Positions 50,538-59,524 of a stretch of 64,000 nucleotides of DNA are shown here, one piece after another (positions within the stretch are counted from its first letter, which is position 1; every line of letters starts with the position of its first letter). The notes beneath the pieces are model-generated. The model ran no database searches. It was not told the origin of the DNA and worked only from the letters and a program-made list of their open reading frames with translations. The DNA lies in assembly GCF_013314975.1 (NCBI RefSeq), contig NZ_JABTYH010000029.1, positions 1 to 64,000 on the forward strand, given 5' to 3'. The stretch is from Pseudarthrobacter oxydans. Lineage in GTDB: Bacteria; Actinomycetota; Actinomycetes; Actinomycetales; Micrococcaceae. A program made the position numbers and the translations under genes.

Positions 50538-53444
50538 CTAACGCCCGGTCAGGGACCAGGCGTCCTCGGAGCCGTCTTCGTCGTCATAGCCGCCGGACGG
50601 GGAATCCGAGCCGTCGTAATATTCGACGTTCTGCTTCCGCTGGTCAAGGTCTGCGGCCACCAGGTCCTCGGCGTAGCCGCCCTGGGCGATGTTGGCGTTG
50701 GCGTTGTCGCTCAGCGCGGCGGTCTGCGAATCGGGTGCTGCCGGGGCTTCCTGCCCCTTCATGGCGGCAAGGACGGGTGCGAGGTCGTCCGGTTTCACCA
50801 GGACATCCCTGGCCTTGGAGCCTTCGGAGGGGCCAACGACCCCGCGCGATTCCAGCAGGTCCATCAGCCGTCCGGCCTTGGCGAAGCCGACCCGCAGCTT
50901 GCGCTGCAGCATCGACGTGGAGCCGAACTGCGTGGTGACCACCAGCTCGGTGGCCTGCAGCAGGACTTCGAGGTCGTCCCCGATGTCGTCGTCGATCTGC
51001 TTCTTGGGCGCTTCGGCTGCGACGTCGTCGCGGTAGGTGGCCTGGAGCTGTCCCTTGACGTGCTCAACCACCTTGTGGATTTCCGATTCGGTGACCCATG
51101 CGCCCTGGACGCGCATGGCCTTGGAGGCACCCATGGGCAGGAACAGGGCGTCACCCTGGCCGATAAGCTTTTCGGCCCCGGGCTGGTCCAGGACCACGCG
51201 CGAGTCGGTCACCGAGGACGTGGCAAACGCCATGCGTGAGGGCACGTTCGCCTTGATGAGGCCGGTCACCACGTCCACGGACGGCCGCTGGGTGGCCAGG
51301 ACCAGGTGGATGCCGGCGGCGCGGGCGAGCTGGGTGATGCGGACAATCGAGTCTTCAACATCGCGGGGAGCCACCATCATCAGGTCGGCAAGCTCGTCCA
51401 CGATCACCAGCAGGTACGGGTAGGGCCGGATGACGCGCTTGGAGTCCACCGGCGGCTGGACCTTGCCGGCGCGGACCGCCTTGTTGAAGTCGTCGATGTG
51501 CTTGAAGCCGTAGTTGGCGAGGTCGTCATACCGGGCGTCCATCTCGCGGACCACCCACTGGAGCGCCTCGGCCGCCTTCTTCGGGTTGGTGATGATGGGC
51601 GTGATGAGGTGCGGGACGCCTTCGTAGGCGGTGAGCTCCACGCGCTTGGGGTCCACCATGACCATGCGAACCTCATCGGGGGTGGCGCGCATCAGGATGG
51701 AGGTGATCATCGAGTTCACGAAGGATGATTTACCGGCACCGGTGGCACCGGCCACCAGGAGGTGGGGCATCTTGGCGAGGTTCGCCACCACGTAGCCGCC
51801 CTCCACGTCCTTGCCAACGCCCATCACCATCGGGTGGTCCGTGCGGCGGGCGTTCTGGCTGCGAAGGACGTCGCCCAGGGAGACGGTTTCGCGGTCGGTG
51901 TTGGGGATCTCAATGCCGATGGCGGACTTGCCCGGGATGGGGCTGAGGATGCGCACGTCACTGGACGCCACGGCGTAGGAGATGTTCTTGGACAGTGCGG
52001 TGACGCGCTCCACTTTGGTGCCCGGGGCCAGCTCGATCTCGTACCGGGTCACGGTGGGGCCGCGGCTGAAGCCGGTGACCGTGGCATCGACGTTGAACTG
52101 CTGGAGGGTGTCGGTCAGGGCAGCGACGACGGCGTCGTTCGCTTCCGTGCGCTCCTTCGGGATGGATCCGGGGGTCAGGTAGTCCGAGGCCGGGAGCGTG
52201 TAGGTGACGTCGCCGGCGAGGGACAGCTGCTCGGTGCGCTGCGGGATGGGAACCGGCGGTGGTGCGGGTGCCACCGGGTTGGACGGCACGGTGGGCGCGG
52301 CGGCCGGCTTTGCCGCTGGCGGGGCCATGCCGGGGGTGATCATAGGGATGGCTTCGGTGGCGTTCTCCCCCGCGGAGGGCGGGGCGCCGGCACCGAGTCC
52401 CTGGGCCGCCTTGATCTTTTCGACGGCGATCTCCGCCTGGGTGGGACGGCGGACGCCGGGGGCCGGCCGCGGCGGCTTCGGGTCGTCGTCGTCGATCACG
52501 GCGTGCTCGAACGCTTCGTCGCCCACATAGCCTTCCAGTCCGGCGTCGCCGTCCTCCTCATCCTTGCCGAAGAAGCGGCGCTTCTTCTTCCTGGCATTCT
52601 TGGGGGGTGCGGCGGCGGGGGTCCGTTCCAGGTAGCTGCGGTCGTGCTTGTCACGGTCCTGTTCATCCAGGAGGTCGATGCCCATGAGGTGGTCGTAGGC
52701 AGCGTGCAGCCTGCGCGGGACTGCAGTGAACGGCGTGGCGGTGATGATCAGCAGTGAGACGAACGCCAGCAGGGAGTACAGCACCAACGGAACAGCGGAG
52801 TGGATGGCGGCCAGGGGCGATGCGGCAAGGAATCCGAGCATTCCGCCGGCCTGGCGGAGGCCGTCAAAGCCCTGGGCAACCGTGGGCTGCCCGCCCAGGA
52901 CGTGTGCCAGCCCGCAGCCGGCAAAGGTCATGATCAGGAAGCCGATGCCCACCCTGTTGTTGCCCCGCCCGTCGGACGGCTGGCGGAAGAGCCGGAACGC
53001 GCAGACAAACAGCATGAGCGGAAGCAGGAGTGATATCCAGCCGAAGGTTCCGTTGACCACGGCATATACGGCGTCCGGGAACCAGCCGGTAAGGCCCCAC
53101 CAGGCAAAGGTGGCGATGAAGATTCCGAGGGCGAGGTTGAACAGGGCGGCGCCGTCCCGGCGGTCCTCTGACGGGAGGTCGCTGACGTCATGGCCGATGC
53201 GCCGCACCCCTCCGCCTACCAGGTGGCCGAGGCCCAGCCATGCCCCGCCCACCACGCGCAGCAGCCACGGCTGGTGGTGCTCGACGGCGGGAAGCTGGCG
53301 GGTGCGTGCAGTGCTCGTGGAGCCGCCGGCACGTCCGGTTTTGGCGGCCGTTGAGCCAGCGCCGCGGCCGGAGGAGCTGCCGGTTTTGCTGCCGGCGCGG
53401 CCCCTGCTGGATCCATTGGGCGCGGAAGTAGTACGAGTGGCCAT
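50538..53444 (-). CDS. ftsK: DNA translocase FtsK
   Basis: Moves chromosomal DNA through the closing septum. About 968 residues. Four to five membrane helices lie within residues 60-255. A Pro/Ala-rich charged linker follows to about 400. The RecA-like motor has Walker A GATGAGKSSF (about 563-572) and Walker B YLLVIVDELADLMM. The C-terminal gamma winged helix (about 830-900, TTQFGSTSMLQRKLRVGFAKAG) reads polarity sequences. Start at ATG 53444, or GTG 53453 three codons earlier. The upstream 136 bp to rnj carry no clear signal. Confidence 0.95.
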   Translation of the reverse strand: MATRTTSAPNGSSRGRAGSKTGSSSGRGAGSTAAKTGRAGGSTSTARTRQLPAVEHHQPWLLRVVGGAWLGLGHLVGGGVRRIGHDVSDLPSEDRRDGAALFNLALGIFIATFAWWGLTGWFPDAVYAVVNGTFGWISLLLPLMLFVCAFRLFRQPSDGRGNNRVGIGFLIMTFAGCGLAHVLGGQPTVAQGFDGLRQAGGMLGFLAASPLAAIHSAVPLVLYSLLAFVSLLIITATPFTAVPRRLHAAYDHLMGIDLLDEQDRDKHDRSYLERTPAAAPPKNARKKKRRFFGKDEEDGDAGLEGYVGDEAFEHAVIDDDDPKPPRPAPGVRRPTQAEIAVEKIKAAQGLGAGAPPSAGENATEAIPMITPGMAPPAAKPAAAPTVPSNPVAPAPPPVPIPQRTEQLSLAGDVTYTLPASDYLTPGSIPKERTEANDAVVAALTDTLQQFNVDATVTGFSRGPTVTRYEIELAPGTKVERVTALSKNISYAVASSDVRILSPIPGKSAIGIEIPNTDRETVSLGDVLRSQNARRTDHPMVMGVGKDVEGGYVVANLAKMPHLLVAGATGAGKSSFVNSMITSILMRATPDEVRMVMVDPKRVELTAYEGVPHLITPIITNPKKAAEALQWVVREMDARYDDLANYGFKHIDDFNKAVRAGKVQPPVDSKRVIRPYPYLLVIVDELADLMMVAPRDVEDSIVRITQLARAAGIHLVLATQRPSVDVVTGLIKANVPSRMAFATSSVTDSRVVLDQPGAEKLIGQGDALFLPMGASKAMRVQGAWVTESEIHKVVEHVKGQLQATYRDDVAAEAPKKQIDDDIGDDLEVLLQATELVVTTQFGSTSMLQRKLRVGFAKAGRLMDLLESRGVVGPSEGSKARDVLVKPDDLAPVLAAMKGQEAPAAPDSQTAALSDNANANIAQGGYAEDLVAADLDQRKQNVEYYDGSDSPSGGYDDEDGSEDAWSLTGR

Positions 53445-53580
53445 ACTAGCCACGGTACCCGAGTTGGGCCGGATTTCCGGGGATTTGGGTGCCGCCGTTC
53501 CCCGGTTCGCGGCCCCTTAAACGCCTCCGGCCCGCGGTCCCGTGGGGCACGGGAACGCAGGCCGGCAGCGGCAGCGGATG

Positions 53581-55272
53581 TCAGGCCTCGAGCACCACGG
53601 GAATGATCATGGGCTTGCGGCGCAGCTTGCGGTTGACCCAGGTGCCCACCACCCGGCGGACCACCTGCTGGAGCTGGTGGCTGGTGTGGTCCGCATGGTT
53701 GAGCACGGCTTCCTCCAGCGCAGCGTTGATCTTGGGGATGATGTCGTCGAAGACGGAATCATCCTCTGCCACGCCGCGGGCGTGAATTTCCGGCCCGGAC
53801 ACCACCTTGCCGGTGGCGCGGTGGATGACGGTGATGATGGAGATGAAGCCTTCGTCGCCGAGGATCCGGCGGTCCTTGAGGTCGGCGTCGGTGATCTCGC
53901 CCACGCTGGAGCCGTCCACGTAGACGAAGCCGACTTCGACCTGTCCCACCACGTCAGCGCGGTGGTCCTTGAGGTCGATGACCGTGCCGTTGTCCGCGAG
54001 GATGACGCTTGCTTCCGGAACACCGGACTCGATGGCGATCTTGCCGTTGGCGATCAGGTGGCGGGTTTCACCGTGCACCGGCATGGCGTTCAACGGCTCG
54101 AGGATGTTGTAGCAGTACAGGAGCTCCCCGGCCGCGGCGTGGCCGGAGACGTGGACCTTGGCGTTGCCCTTGTGGATCACGTCGGCGCCCAGCTTCAGCA
54201 GCCCGTTGATGATCCGGAACACGGCGTTCTCGTTGCCGGGGATAAGGCTTGAGGCCAGGATGACGGTGTCGCCGTCGCCCACCACCACCCGGTGGTCGCC
54301 ATTCGCCATCCGGGACAGTGCGGCCATGGGCTCGCCCTGGGATCCGGTGGACATCAGCACCACGCGGTTGTCCGGCAGGTTGTCGATGTTCTTGATGTCG
54401 ACGATGAGGCCCGGGGGGACGTCCAGGTAGCCAAGTTTTTCGGCAATCGCCATATTGCGGACCATGGAGCGGCCAACGAAGGCCACCTTGCGGTTGTGCT
54501 TGGCGGCTGCGTCCAGGACCTGCTGCACGCGGTGTACGTGCGAGGAGAAGGACGCGACGATGATGCGCTTGGTGGCCTGGCCGAAAAGCCGTTCCAGCGT
54601 GGGGCCGATTTCCTTCTCGGCGGTAGTGAAGCCCGGGACATCGGCGTTGGTGGAGTCGGACATAAAGAGGTCCACGCCTTCTTCGCCGAGCTTGGCGAAG
54701 TGGCGGAGGTCCGTGATGCGCCCGTCCAGCGGCAGCTGGTCCATTTTGAAATCGCCGGTATGCAGCACTGTGCCGCCGGCCGTCCGGATGAACACGGCGA
54801 GGGCGTCGGGGATGGAGTGGTTGACGGCCACGAACTCACATTCGAAGGGACCGAACTTCTCCACCTGCCCTTCCTCAACAGTGAGCGTGTAAGGCCGGAT
54901 GCGGTGCTCCTGCAGTTTCGCCTCAATCAGGGCGAGGGTGAGCTGGGAGCCCACCAGCGGGATGTCGTTGCGGCGCCGCAGCAGGTACGGAACGGCCCCG
55001 ATGTGGTCTTCGTGGCCGTGGGTGAGGACAACGGCCACGATGTCGTCCAGCCGGTCCTCGATGTAGGAGAAATCGGGCAGGATCAGGTCAACGCCGGGCT
55101 GGGTTTCCTCGGGGAAGAGGACGCCGCAGTCCACGATCAGCAGCTTGCCGTCGATCTCGAACACGGCCATGTTCCGGCCGATCTCCCCCAGTCCGCCCAA
55201 AGGAACAATCCGGAGCGTTCCCTGCGGCAGGCGGGGAGGGGTGACAAGGCCGGTGAGGGCAGTTTGGGTCAT
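53581..55272 (-). CDS. rnj: ribonuclease J
   Basis: Metallo-beta-lactamase/beta-CASP nuclease, 563 residues, with endonuclease and 5'-3' exonuclease activity in mRNA turnover and rRNA maturation. Metal motif HGHEDH at 85-90, DSTNADVPG, and the beta-CASP and C-terminal dimer domains (VHVSGHAAAGELL, MPVHGETRH). ATG start. It lies 41 bp after dapA, a pairing conserved in actinobacteria, and upstream of ftsK. Confidence 0.95.
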   Translation of the reverse strand: MTQTALTGLVTPPRLPQGTLRIVPLGGLGEIGRNMAVFEIDGKLLIVDCGVLFPEETQPGVDLILPDFSYIEDRLDDIVAVVLTHGHEDHIGAVPYLLRRRNDIPLVGSQLTLALIEAKLQEHRIRPYTLTVEEGQVEKFGPFECEFVAVNHSIPDALAVFIRTAGGTVLHTGDFKMDQLPLDGRITDLRHFAKLGEEGVDLFMSDSTNADVPGFTTAEKEIGPTLERLFGQATKRIIVASFSSHVHRVQQVLDAAAKHNRKVAFVGRSMVRNMAIAEKLGYLDVPPGLIVDIKNIDNLPDNRVVLMSTGSQGEPMAALSRMANGDHRVVVGDGDTVILASSLIPGNENAVFRIINGLLKLGADVIHKGNAKVHVSGHAAAGELLYCYNILEPLNAMPVHGETRHLIANGKIAIESGVPEASVILADNGTVIDLKDHRADVVGQVEVGFVYVDGSSVGEITDADLKDRRILGDEGFISIITVIHRATGKVVSGPEIHARGVAEDDSVFDDIIPKINAALEEAVLNHADHTSHQLQQVVRRVVGTWVNRKLRRKPMIIPVVLEA

Positions 55273-55313
55273 ATTGCACTACTTTCCAGGCGGAAGGGTG
55301 CTGGTCTTACTCC

Positions 55314-56222
55314 TCAGGAAAAGACCAGCCCCGCTTCCGCCAAATCCCCGCGGATGGTTTCGATCTCGGCTTCGTCCGGCTCCACGAGGGGCAAACGGAC
55401 AATCGAGTTGGGCAGGACTCCCTGCCATTTAAGAATCTGCTTGGCCGCAACGGCGCCCTGGACCCGGGTCATGGTGGCACGCACCACGGGCTGGAGTTCA
55501 AAGTTGATCTTGCGGGCGGTGCTGAGGTCGTTCGCGTTGACGGCGTCGATGAGCTCGCGGAAGCGGCGCGTGGCCACGTGCGTTGTAACGCCCACAAGGC
55601 CGACGGCGCCCAGCGCCATCCATGGAAGGGTCAGTCCGTCGTCACCTGAGTAGAACAGGAGATCCGTCTCGGCCATGACGCGGGTGGCAGCGACGAAGTC
55701 GGCCTTGGCATCCTTCACCGCCACGATGTTCGGGTGCTGTGCCAGCCGGATCATGGTGTCGGGCTCGATCGGGATGGAGGATCGTCCGGGAATGTCGTAC
55801 AGCATCACGGGGACGTCCACGGCGTTGGCGACGGTTTCGAAATGCGCGCGGACACCGGCCTGGCTGGGCTTGTTGTAGTACGGCGTCACCAGCAGGAGGC
55901 CGTCGACGCCGAGGGCTGCGGCCTGCCGGGACAGGTGGACTGAGTGGGCGGTGTCGTTGGTGCCTGTGCCGGCGATGATGGCGGCACGGCCGCCCACCGC
56001 GTCCTTGACGGCGCGGAACATGCCGAGGTTTTCCTCGTCGGTGAGCGTGGAGGTTTCGCCTGTGGTTCCGGTAACCACTAGGCCGTCGCAGCCGTCGTCC
56101 ACCAGCCTGCTGGCCAGTGCTGCAGCCTGCTCATAATCCACTGCGCCGTCCTTGGTGAACGGTGTGACCATGGCGGTCAGAAGAGTACCAAGGGCAGGGA
56201 GATGCGCGGATGTGTCAGCCAT
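55314..56222 (-). CDS. dapA: 4-hydroxy-tetrahydrodipicolinate synthase
   Basis: Class I aldolase that condenses pyruvate with aspartate semialdehyde. 302 residues from ATG 56222. Schiff-base K170 in VAVKDAKAD; proton-relay T53/T54 and Y142 (GTTGET, LYDIPGR). No SD is seen. On the minus strand a -10-like TAACGT (56230-56235) ends 7 nt before the ATG, so the mRNA is probably leaderless; TTGTCC lies 19 bp further up. The longer frame to 56348 has no homology. Confidence 0.95.
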   Translation of the reverse strand: MADTSAHLPALGTLLTAMVTPFTKDGAVDYEQAAALASRLVDDGCDGLVVTGTTGETSTLTDEENLGMFRAVKDAVGGRAAIIAGTGTNDTAHSVHLSRQAAALGVDGLLLVTPYYNKPSQAGVRAHFETVANAVDVPVMLYDIPGRSSIPIEPDTMIRLAQHPNIVAVKDAKADFVAATRVMAETDLLFYSGDDGLTLPWMALGAVGLVGVTTHVATRRFRELIDAVNANDLSTARKINFELQPVVRATMTRVQGAVAAKQILKWQGVLPNSIVRLPLVEPDEAEIETIRGDLAEAGLVFS

Positions 56223-56393
56223 GGAAAAAACGTTACCCTGTCCACGGCTGGTTAGGACAATGCCAGGGGCGTGATGCACGTCAAATACTGGACCGGCCGC
56301 ACCACCGCCGCGCGCGACCCACCCCTTCCGCCACCACTTTCCGGTCAACGCCCGGCACCGAACCAGCAGCGGGAGCCGCCCCCGGCCAGGACG

Positions 56394-56471
56394 TGGGGCG
56401 CCCGCCAGTCATACATGGGGTGCACCGCCGGTCATGGGAGCCGGCCAAGGAATGGGGCGCCCCGCTGGTCA
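56394..56471. repeat. three imperfect 18-19-bp direct repeats
   Basis: Plus-strand copies at 56394-56411 (TGGGGCGCCCGCCAGTCA), 56416-56434 and 56453-56471. The last contains the stop codon of the 13E12-like fragment. Flanking GGGAGCCG...GGCCA words also repeat before the first and third copies. It looks like local duplication at the 3' end of that gene. The rest of 56223-56393 contains nothing that I can support beyond the dapA promoter. Confidence 0.6.
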
Positions 56472-56843
56472 GGAGGCAGGGTGCCGGGCGGGGCGGGGCG
56501 GCTCCACCGGCGGGCGGTAAGCCGGCGGGTGGCAATACCGTCCGACGGCGGCCTGGCGCAGGTCCTCGGCCCACGACGACAGCCGCTGGGCAGCCCTGAC
56601 GTAGTGGAAAAGCTCCACGGGGGTGAGCGCATCGATGTCCGTCTCGGCGAGGCGCCGGGCCAGCTCCGCTCCCTCAGGTTGGGCCGCGAGGCTGATGCCC
56701 TCCCGCTCCCACTGGACATCCTCGGGCGGCCGGCCGGCCACCAACTGGCGGAACAGGTAGTCGACGACCCCCGGGCTCATGGCCTTGGCGAGCCCGTCAC
56801 TGCCGGAGTTATCGGCAGGGCTTCCGGATGATGGAGTGTACAT
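56469..56843 (-). CDS. 13E12/DUF222-like N-terminal fragment, SOS-controlled
   Basis: 124 residues. The helical segment DIDALTPVELFHYVRAAQRLSSWAEDLRQAAVGRY (in part) resembles the start of DUF222 (13E12-repeat) proteins, which normally run 400+ residues with a C-terminal HNH nuclease. The HNH part is missing; the product ends in a Pro/Arg-rich tail inside a repeat region, so it may be a remnant. Start ATG 56843: -10 TAAGAT ends 7 nt upstream with a LexA box in the spacer. In M. tuberculosis several 13E12 genes are LexA targets. The family call is tentative. Confidence 0.5.
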   Translation of the reverse strand: MYTPSSGSPADNSGSDGLAKAMSPGVVDYLFRQLVAGRPPEDVQWEREGISLAAQPEGAELARRLAETDIDALTPVELFHYVRAAQRLSSWAEDLRQAAVGRYCHPPAYRPPVEPPRPARHPAS

Positions 56844-56850
56844 GGCGGCA

Positions 56851-56879
56851 ATCTTATTCGAACATATATTCGAATACAA
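56851..56879 (-). promoter_or_regulatory. SOS promoter with LexA box in the spacer
   Basis: On the minus strand: -35 TTGTAT (56874-56879), 17-bp spacer, -10 TAAGAT (56851-56856). The spacer holds TCGAAC-ATAT-ATTCGA (56858-56873, plus-strand reading), the best SOS box of the window. Geometry is the same as at 23128, with 7 nt from -10 to the ATG. The box is 57 bp from the divergent 56930 gene and might affect it too. Confidence 0.8.
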
Positions 56880-56929
56880 GGAGGTCCGGCGGGCAACCCC
56901 GGCACAGGGAGGTGTGAGACGATCTGGTC

Positions 56930-58168
56930 ATGACGTCCCGTAATGCGGCCAGAACGTCCCGGAAATCCGGCGGGCAGCCCGCCTCGGGGCGCCTCCACGG
57001 CATCGACGCGGCCCGTGGCCTCGCGCTGCTCGGGATGATGGCCACCCATCTGCTCCCCACCTTCGAATCAAACGCCGGCCTCACTCCTACATGGATCGGT
57101 CTCACGTTTTCGGGCAGGGCAGCGGCGCTGTTCGCTGTCCTGGCCGGGGTGGGCCTGGCCTTGTCCACGGGCAAGCACAAGCCGGTGCAGGGCCCGGACC
57201 TCACCGCCGCCCGCCGCGGCATTGCCCTGCGCGCCCTGGTGATAGCCGCCGTCGGTCTTACCCTGGGCGGGCTGGAAGTCAACCTTGCCATCATCCTGGT
57301 CCATTACGCGGTGCTGTTCCTGTGTGTCCTGCCCTTCCTCGGGATGGGCCTGAAGCGGCTCTGCGGGTGGGCCGGCGGCTGGATCCTGGGCTCCCCCGTC
57401 CTGGCGTACATGCTGCGCCCATGGCTCCTGGCGGCCGAGCCTCCTCTCAAACTGGGCCACAACCCGTCCTGGGAGGACCTCGCCACTCCGTCACGGCTGC
57501 TGGCCGATGTGTTCTTCACCGGCTACTACCCCGCGTTCCAGTGGCTTTCGTACCTGCTGGTGGGGCTCATCGTGGGCCGGCTGGTGCTGGGCAGGGCGAT
57601 GGTTCCGGTGGTCCTGCTGGTGGCCGGTTCGGTGGTTGCCGTCCTGGCCAAGACCCTGGGGGTCACCGCCATGGAAAGCTGGGGCGGCCGCGCTGCCCTG
57701 GAGGAGGTGCTCAATTCCCCCGGATACCCGCTGGACAGCGTGCTGCAGGTCAACCTGACGGGTATCCCACAGGAGGGTTCCTGGTGGTGGCTGGCATCTG
57801 CCGCGCCACACTCCGCAACCACCCTGGACCTGCTGCACACATCGGCCGTGGCCGTGGCCGTGATAGGGGCATGCCTCCTGCTGGGCCGGCTGGCCGAATG
57901 GGTGGACCTGGACCTGCTGCTGCCGCTGCGCGGCGCGGGCGCGATGACCCTGAGCCTTTACACCGTCCACGTCTGGGTGGTTTCAGGGTTCTACCTGAAG
58001 CCGCTGCCCGCCGGCTGGACCGAGGACGGGATGTATTTTGCCCAGGCCGCCACGGCCATGATCGTGGGCATCGTGTTCGTGCTGCTCAAGTGGCGCGGCC
58101 CCCTCGAATGGCTGGGTCACGCGGCAAACCAGGTGGGCCGCGGCCAGGTCAAGGCTGTCCTCCCCTAG
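56930..58168 (+). CDS. DUF418/HGSNAT-type multi-pass membrane protein
   Basis: 412 residues, about ten membrane helices. The N-terminal motif RLHGIDAARGLALLGMMATHLLP matches the heparan-alpha-glucosaminide N-acetyltransferase-like/DUF1624 entry helix, and the C-terminal part (MTLSLYTVHVW) matches DUF418. Such proteins are thought to move acyl groups across the membrane to sugars, but the substrate is unknown. ATG start with a modest purine-rich SD. It is divergent from the SOS fragment. The stop shares CTAG with the convergent small membrane gene. Confidence 0.78.
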   Translation: MTSRNAARTSRKSGGQPASGRLHGIDAARGLALLGMMATHLLPTFESNAGLTPTWIGLTFSGRAAALFAVLAGVGLALSTGKHKPVQGPDLTAARRGIALRALVIAAVGLTLGGLEVNLAIILVHYAVLFLCVLPFLGMGLKRLCGWAGGWILGSPVLAYMLRPWLLAAEPPLKLGHNPSWEDLATPSRLLADVFFTGYYPAFQWLSYLLVGLIVGRLVLGRAMVPVVLLVAGSVVAVLAKTLGVTAMESWGGRAALEEVLNSPGYPLDSVLQVNLTGIPQEGSWWWLASAAPHSATTLDLLHTSAVAVAVIGACLLLGRLAEWVDLDLLLPLRGAGAMTLSLYTVHVWVVSGFYLKPLPAGWTEDGMYFAQAATAMIVGIVFVLLKWRGPLEWLGHAANQVGRGQVKAVLP

Positions 58169-58644
58169 GCGGGGGCGTTTCCCTGGAAGAGCCTGACGGC
58201 GTCGCGCATGGAGGCCCGGGCACGCTTGCGGTCGCCCGCGGCGTCATAGGCGCAGCTCAGCCGGAACCAGGAACGCCAGTCGTCCGGAGCGGCCTCGGCC
58301 TCAACCTTGTACTTCTCGAATTCCGCATCCGCTGCCGAGCGGACGATCCGGCCGGCGGGCGTGCGGGGCAGCTCATCCACCGGCAGGCCGCCCTCGGCCT
58401 CCAGGACCTTTGCCATCTGCTCGGTCCGGGCCCCGAACATCAGTTCCCGGATCAGGGCCCACGCACCAATGACCGGCAGCACCAGGTACGCAGCCCCGAT
58501 TGCCTGGGCCGCCAGGTTGCTGTCCGTAAGGAGGAGGATGGAACGCTGGAAGGACACCACCAGGTAGAAGACCAGCAGCAGCGTTACCGCCCCCACCCAG
58601 ATCTTGGTGCGGTTCTTCCGGAACCCTGCCAGCAGTCCGCCCAT
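58165..58644 (-). CDS. small two-helix membrane protein with TPR-like tail
   Basis: 159 residues. Two membrane helices near the N-terminus (about 15-35, KIWVGAVTLLLVFYLVVSF, and 46-63, AIGAAYLVLPVIGAWALI), then a soluble C-terminal part. That part ends in a single TPR-like helix pair (WRSWFRLSCAYDAAGDRKRARASM in part). No known function. It lies 3 bp after dapB and is probably cotranscribed with it. Confidence 0.7.
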   Translation of the reverse strand: MGGLLAGFRKNRTKIWVGAVTLLLVFYLVVSFQRSILLLTDSNLAAQAIGAAYLVLPVIGAWALIRELMFGARTEQMAKVLEAEGGLPVDELPRTPAGRIVRSAADAEFEKYKVEAEAAPDDWRSWFRLSCAYDAAGDRKRARASMRDAVRLFQGNAPA

Positions 58645-58647
58645 GGC

Positions 58648-59418
58648 CTAGAACCCCAGGTCCAGGTAGCCGTCCAGGCCCACCGTCAGCCCGGGGTGGG
58701 CAGCCACGTTGCGCACGCCAAGAAGCACGCCCGGCATGAAGGAGGCACGGTCAAAGGAGTCGTGGCGCAGGGTCAGCTGCTCACCGGAACCGCCCAGCAG
58801 GACTTCCTGGTGTGCCACCAGTCCTCGGAGGCGGACGCTGTGGACCCGGATGCCGTCAACCTCGCAGCCACGCGCTCCCGCCAGCTCACTGGTGGTGGCA
58901 TCCGGGCTGGGCGGCACCTCTGCGGCGTTGCGTTCGGCCGCGATCAGCTGCGCGGTACGGACCGCGGTGCCGGAGGGGGCATCCACCTTGTCCGGGTGAT
59001 GGAGCTCGATGATCTCCACGGATTCAAAGTACTTGGATGCCTTGGCGGCAAAGGCCGAGGCGAGCACCGAACCAAGGGCAAAGTTCGGGGCGATCAGGAC
59101 GCCCGTCTCCGGGTGGCCGGCCAGCAGGCTCTCCAGCCCGGCAAGGCGGTCGGCATCCCAGCCGGTGGTGCCCACCACGGCGTGGATGCCATGCTCGACG
59201 GCGAAGCGGACGTTCGCTTCGGTGCTTTCCGGAACGGTCAGGTCCACAACGTACCGGGCGCCGGCAGCGGTGATTTTGTCCAGCGAATCACCCCGCCCCA
59301 GGGCCGCAACGAGTTTCATGTCGGGTGCGGCTTCAACGGCTTTTACGGCTTCGGCGCCCATGCGGCCATTGGCGCCCAGGACGGCCACCAGCTTGGGATC
59401 GGAGAGTTGTTCGGTCAT
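58648..59418 (-). CDS. dapB: 4-hydroxy-tetrahydrodipicolinate reductase
   Basis: NAD(P)H-dependent second step of the diaminopimelate branch. 256 residues. Rossmann GANGRMG (14-20), GTTGW, and the active-site ELHHPDKVDAPSGTA with catalytic His and Lys. ATG start. It is separate from dapA and dapF but in the same window and on the same strand; 58644 follows by 3 bp. The gap up to moaE (106 bp) has no clear feature. Confidence 0.95.
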   Translation of the reverse strand: MTEQLSDPKLVAVLGANGRMGAEAVKAVEAAPDMKLVAALGRGDSLDKITAAGARYVVDLTVPESTEANVRFAVEHGIHAVVGTTGWDADRLAGLESLLAGHPETGVLIAPNFALGSVLASAFAAKASKYFESVEIIELHHPDKVDAPSGTAVRTAQLIAAERNAAEVPPSPDATTSELAGARGCEVDGIRVHSVRLRGLVAHQEVLLGGSGEQLTLRHDSFDRASFMPGVLLGVRNVAAHPGLTVGLDGYLDLGF

Positions 59419-59524
59419 GCCGTTAACCCTACCGGCGGGGCAGGGAGGCAGGGGAACCGGGGACTGTGCGTTACCTCGCAGGAACAGGGCCGGCTATGGC
59501 GGCAGCGGAACCGCAGCAGCAGCG

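Noticed and set aside
56844-56879. TTG start of the 13E12-like gene at 56879
   Set aside because: It would translate the LexA box itself; ATG 56843 sits 7 nt after the -10.
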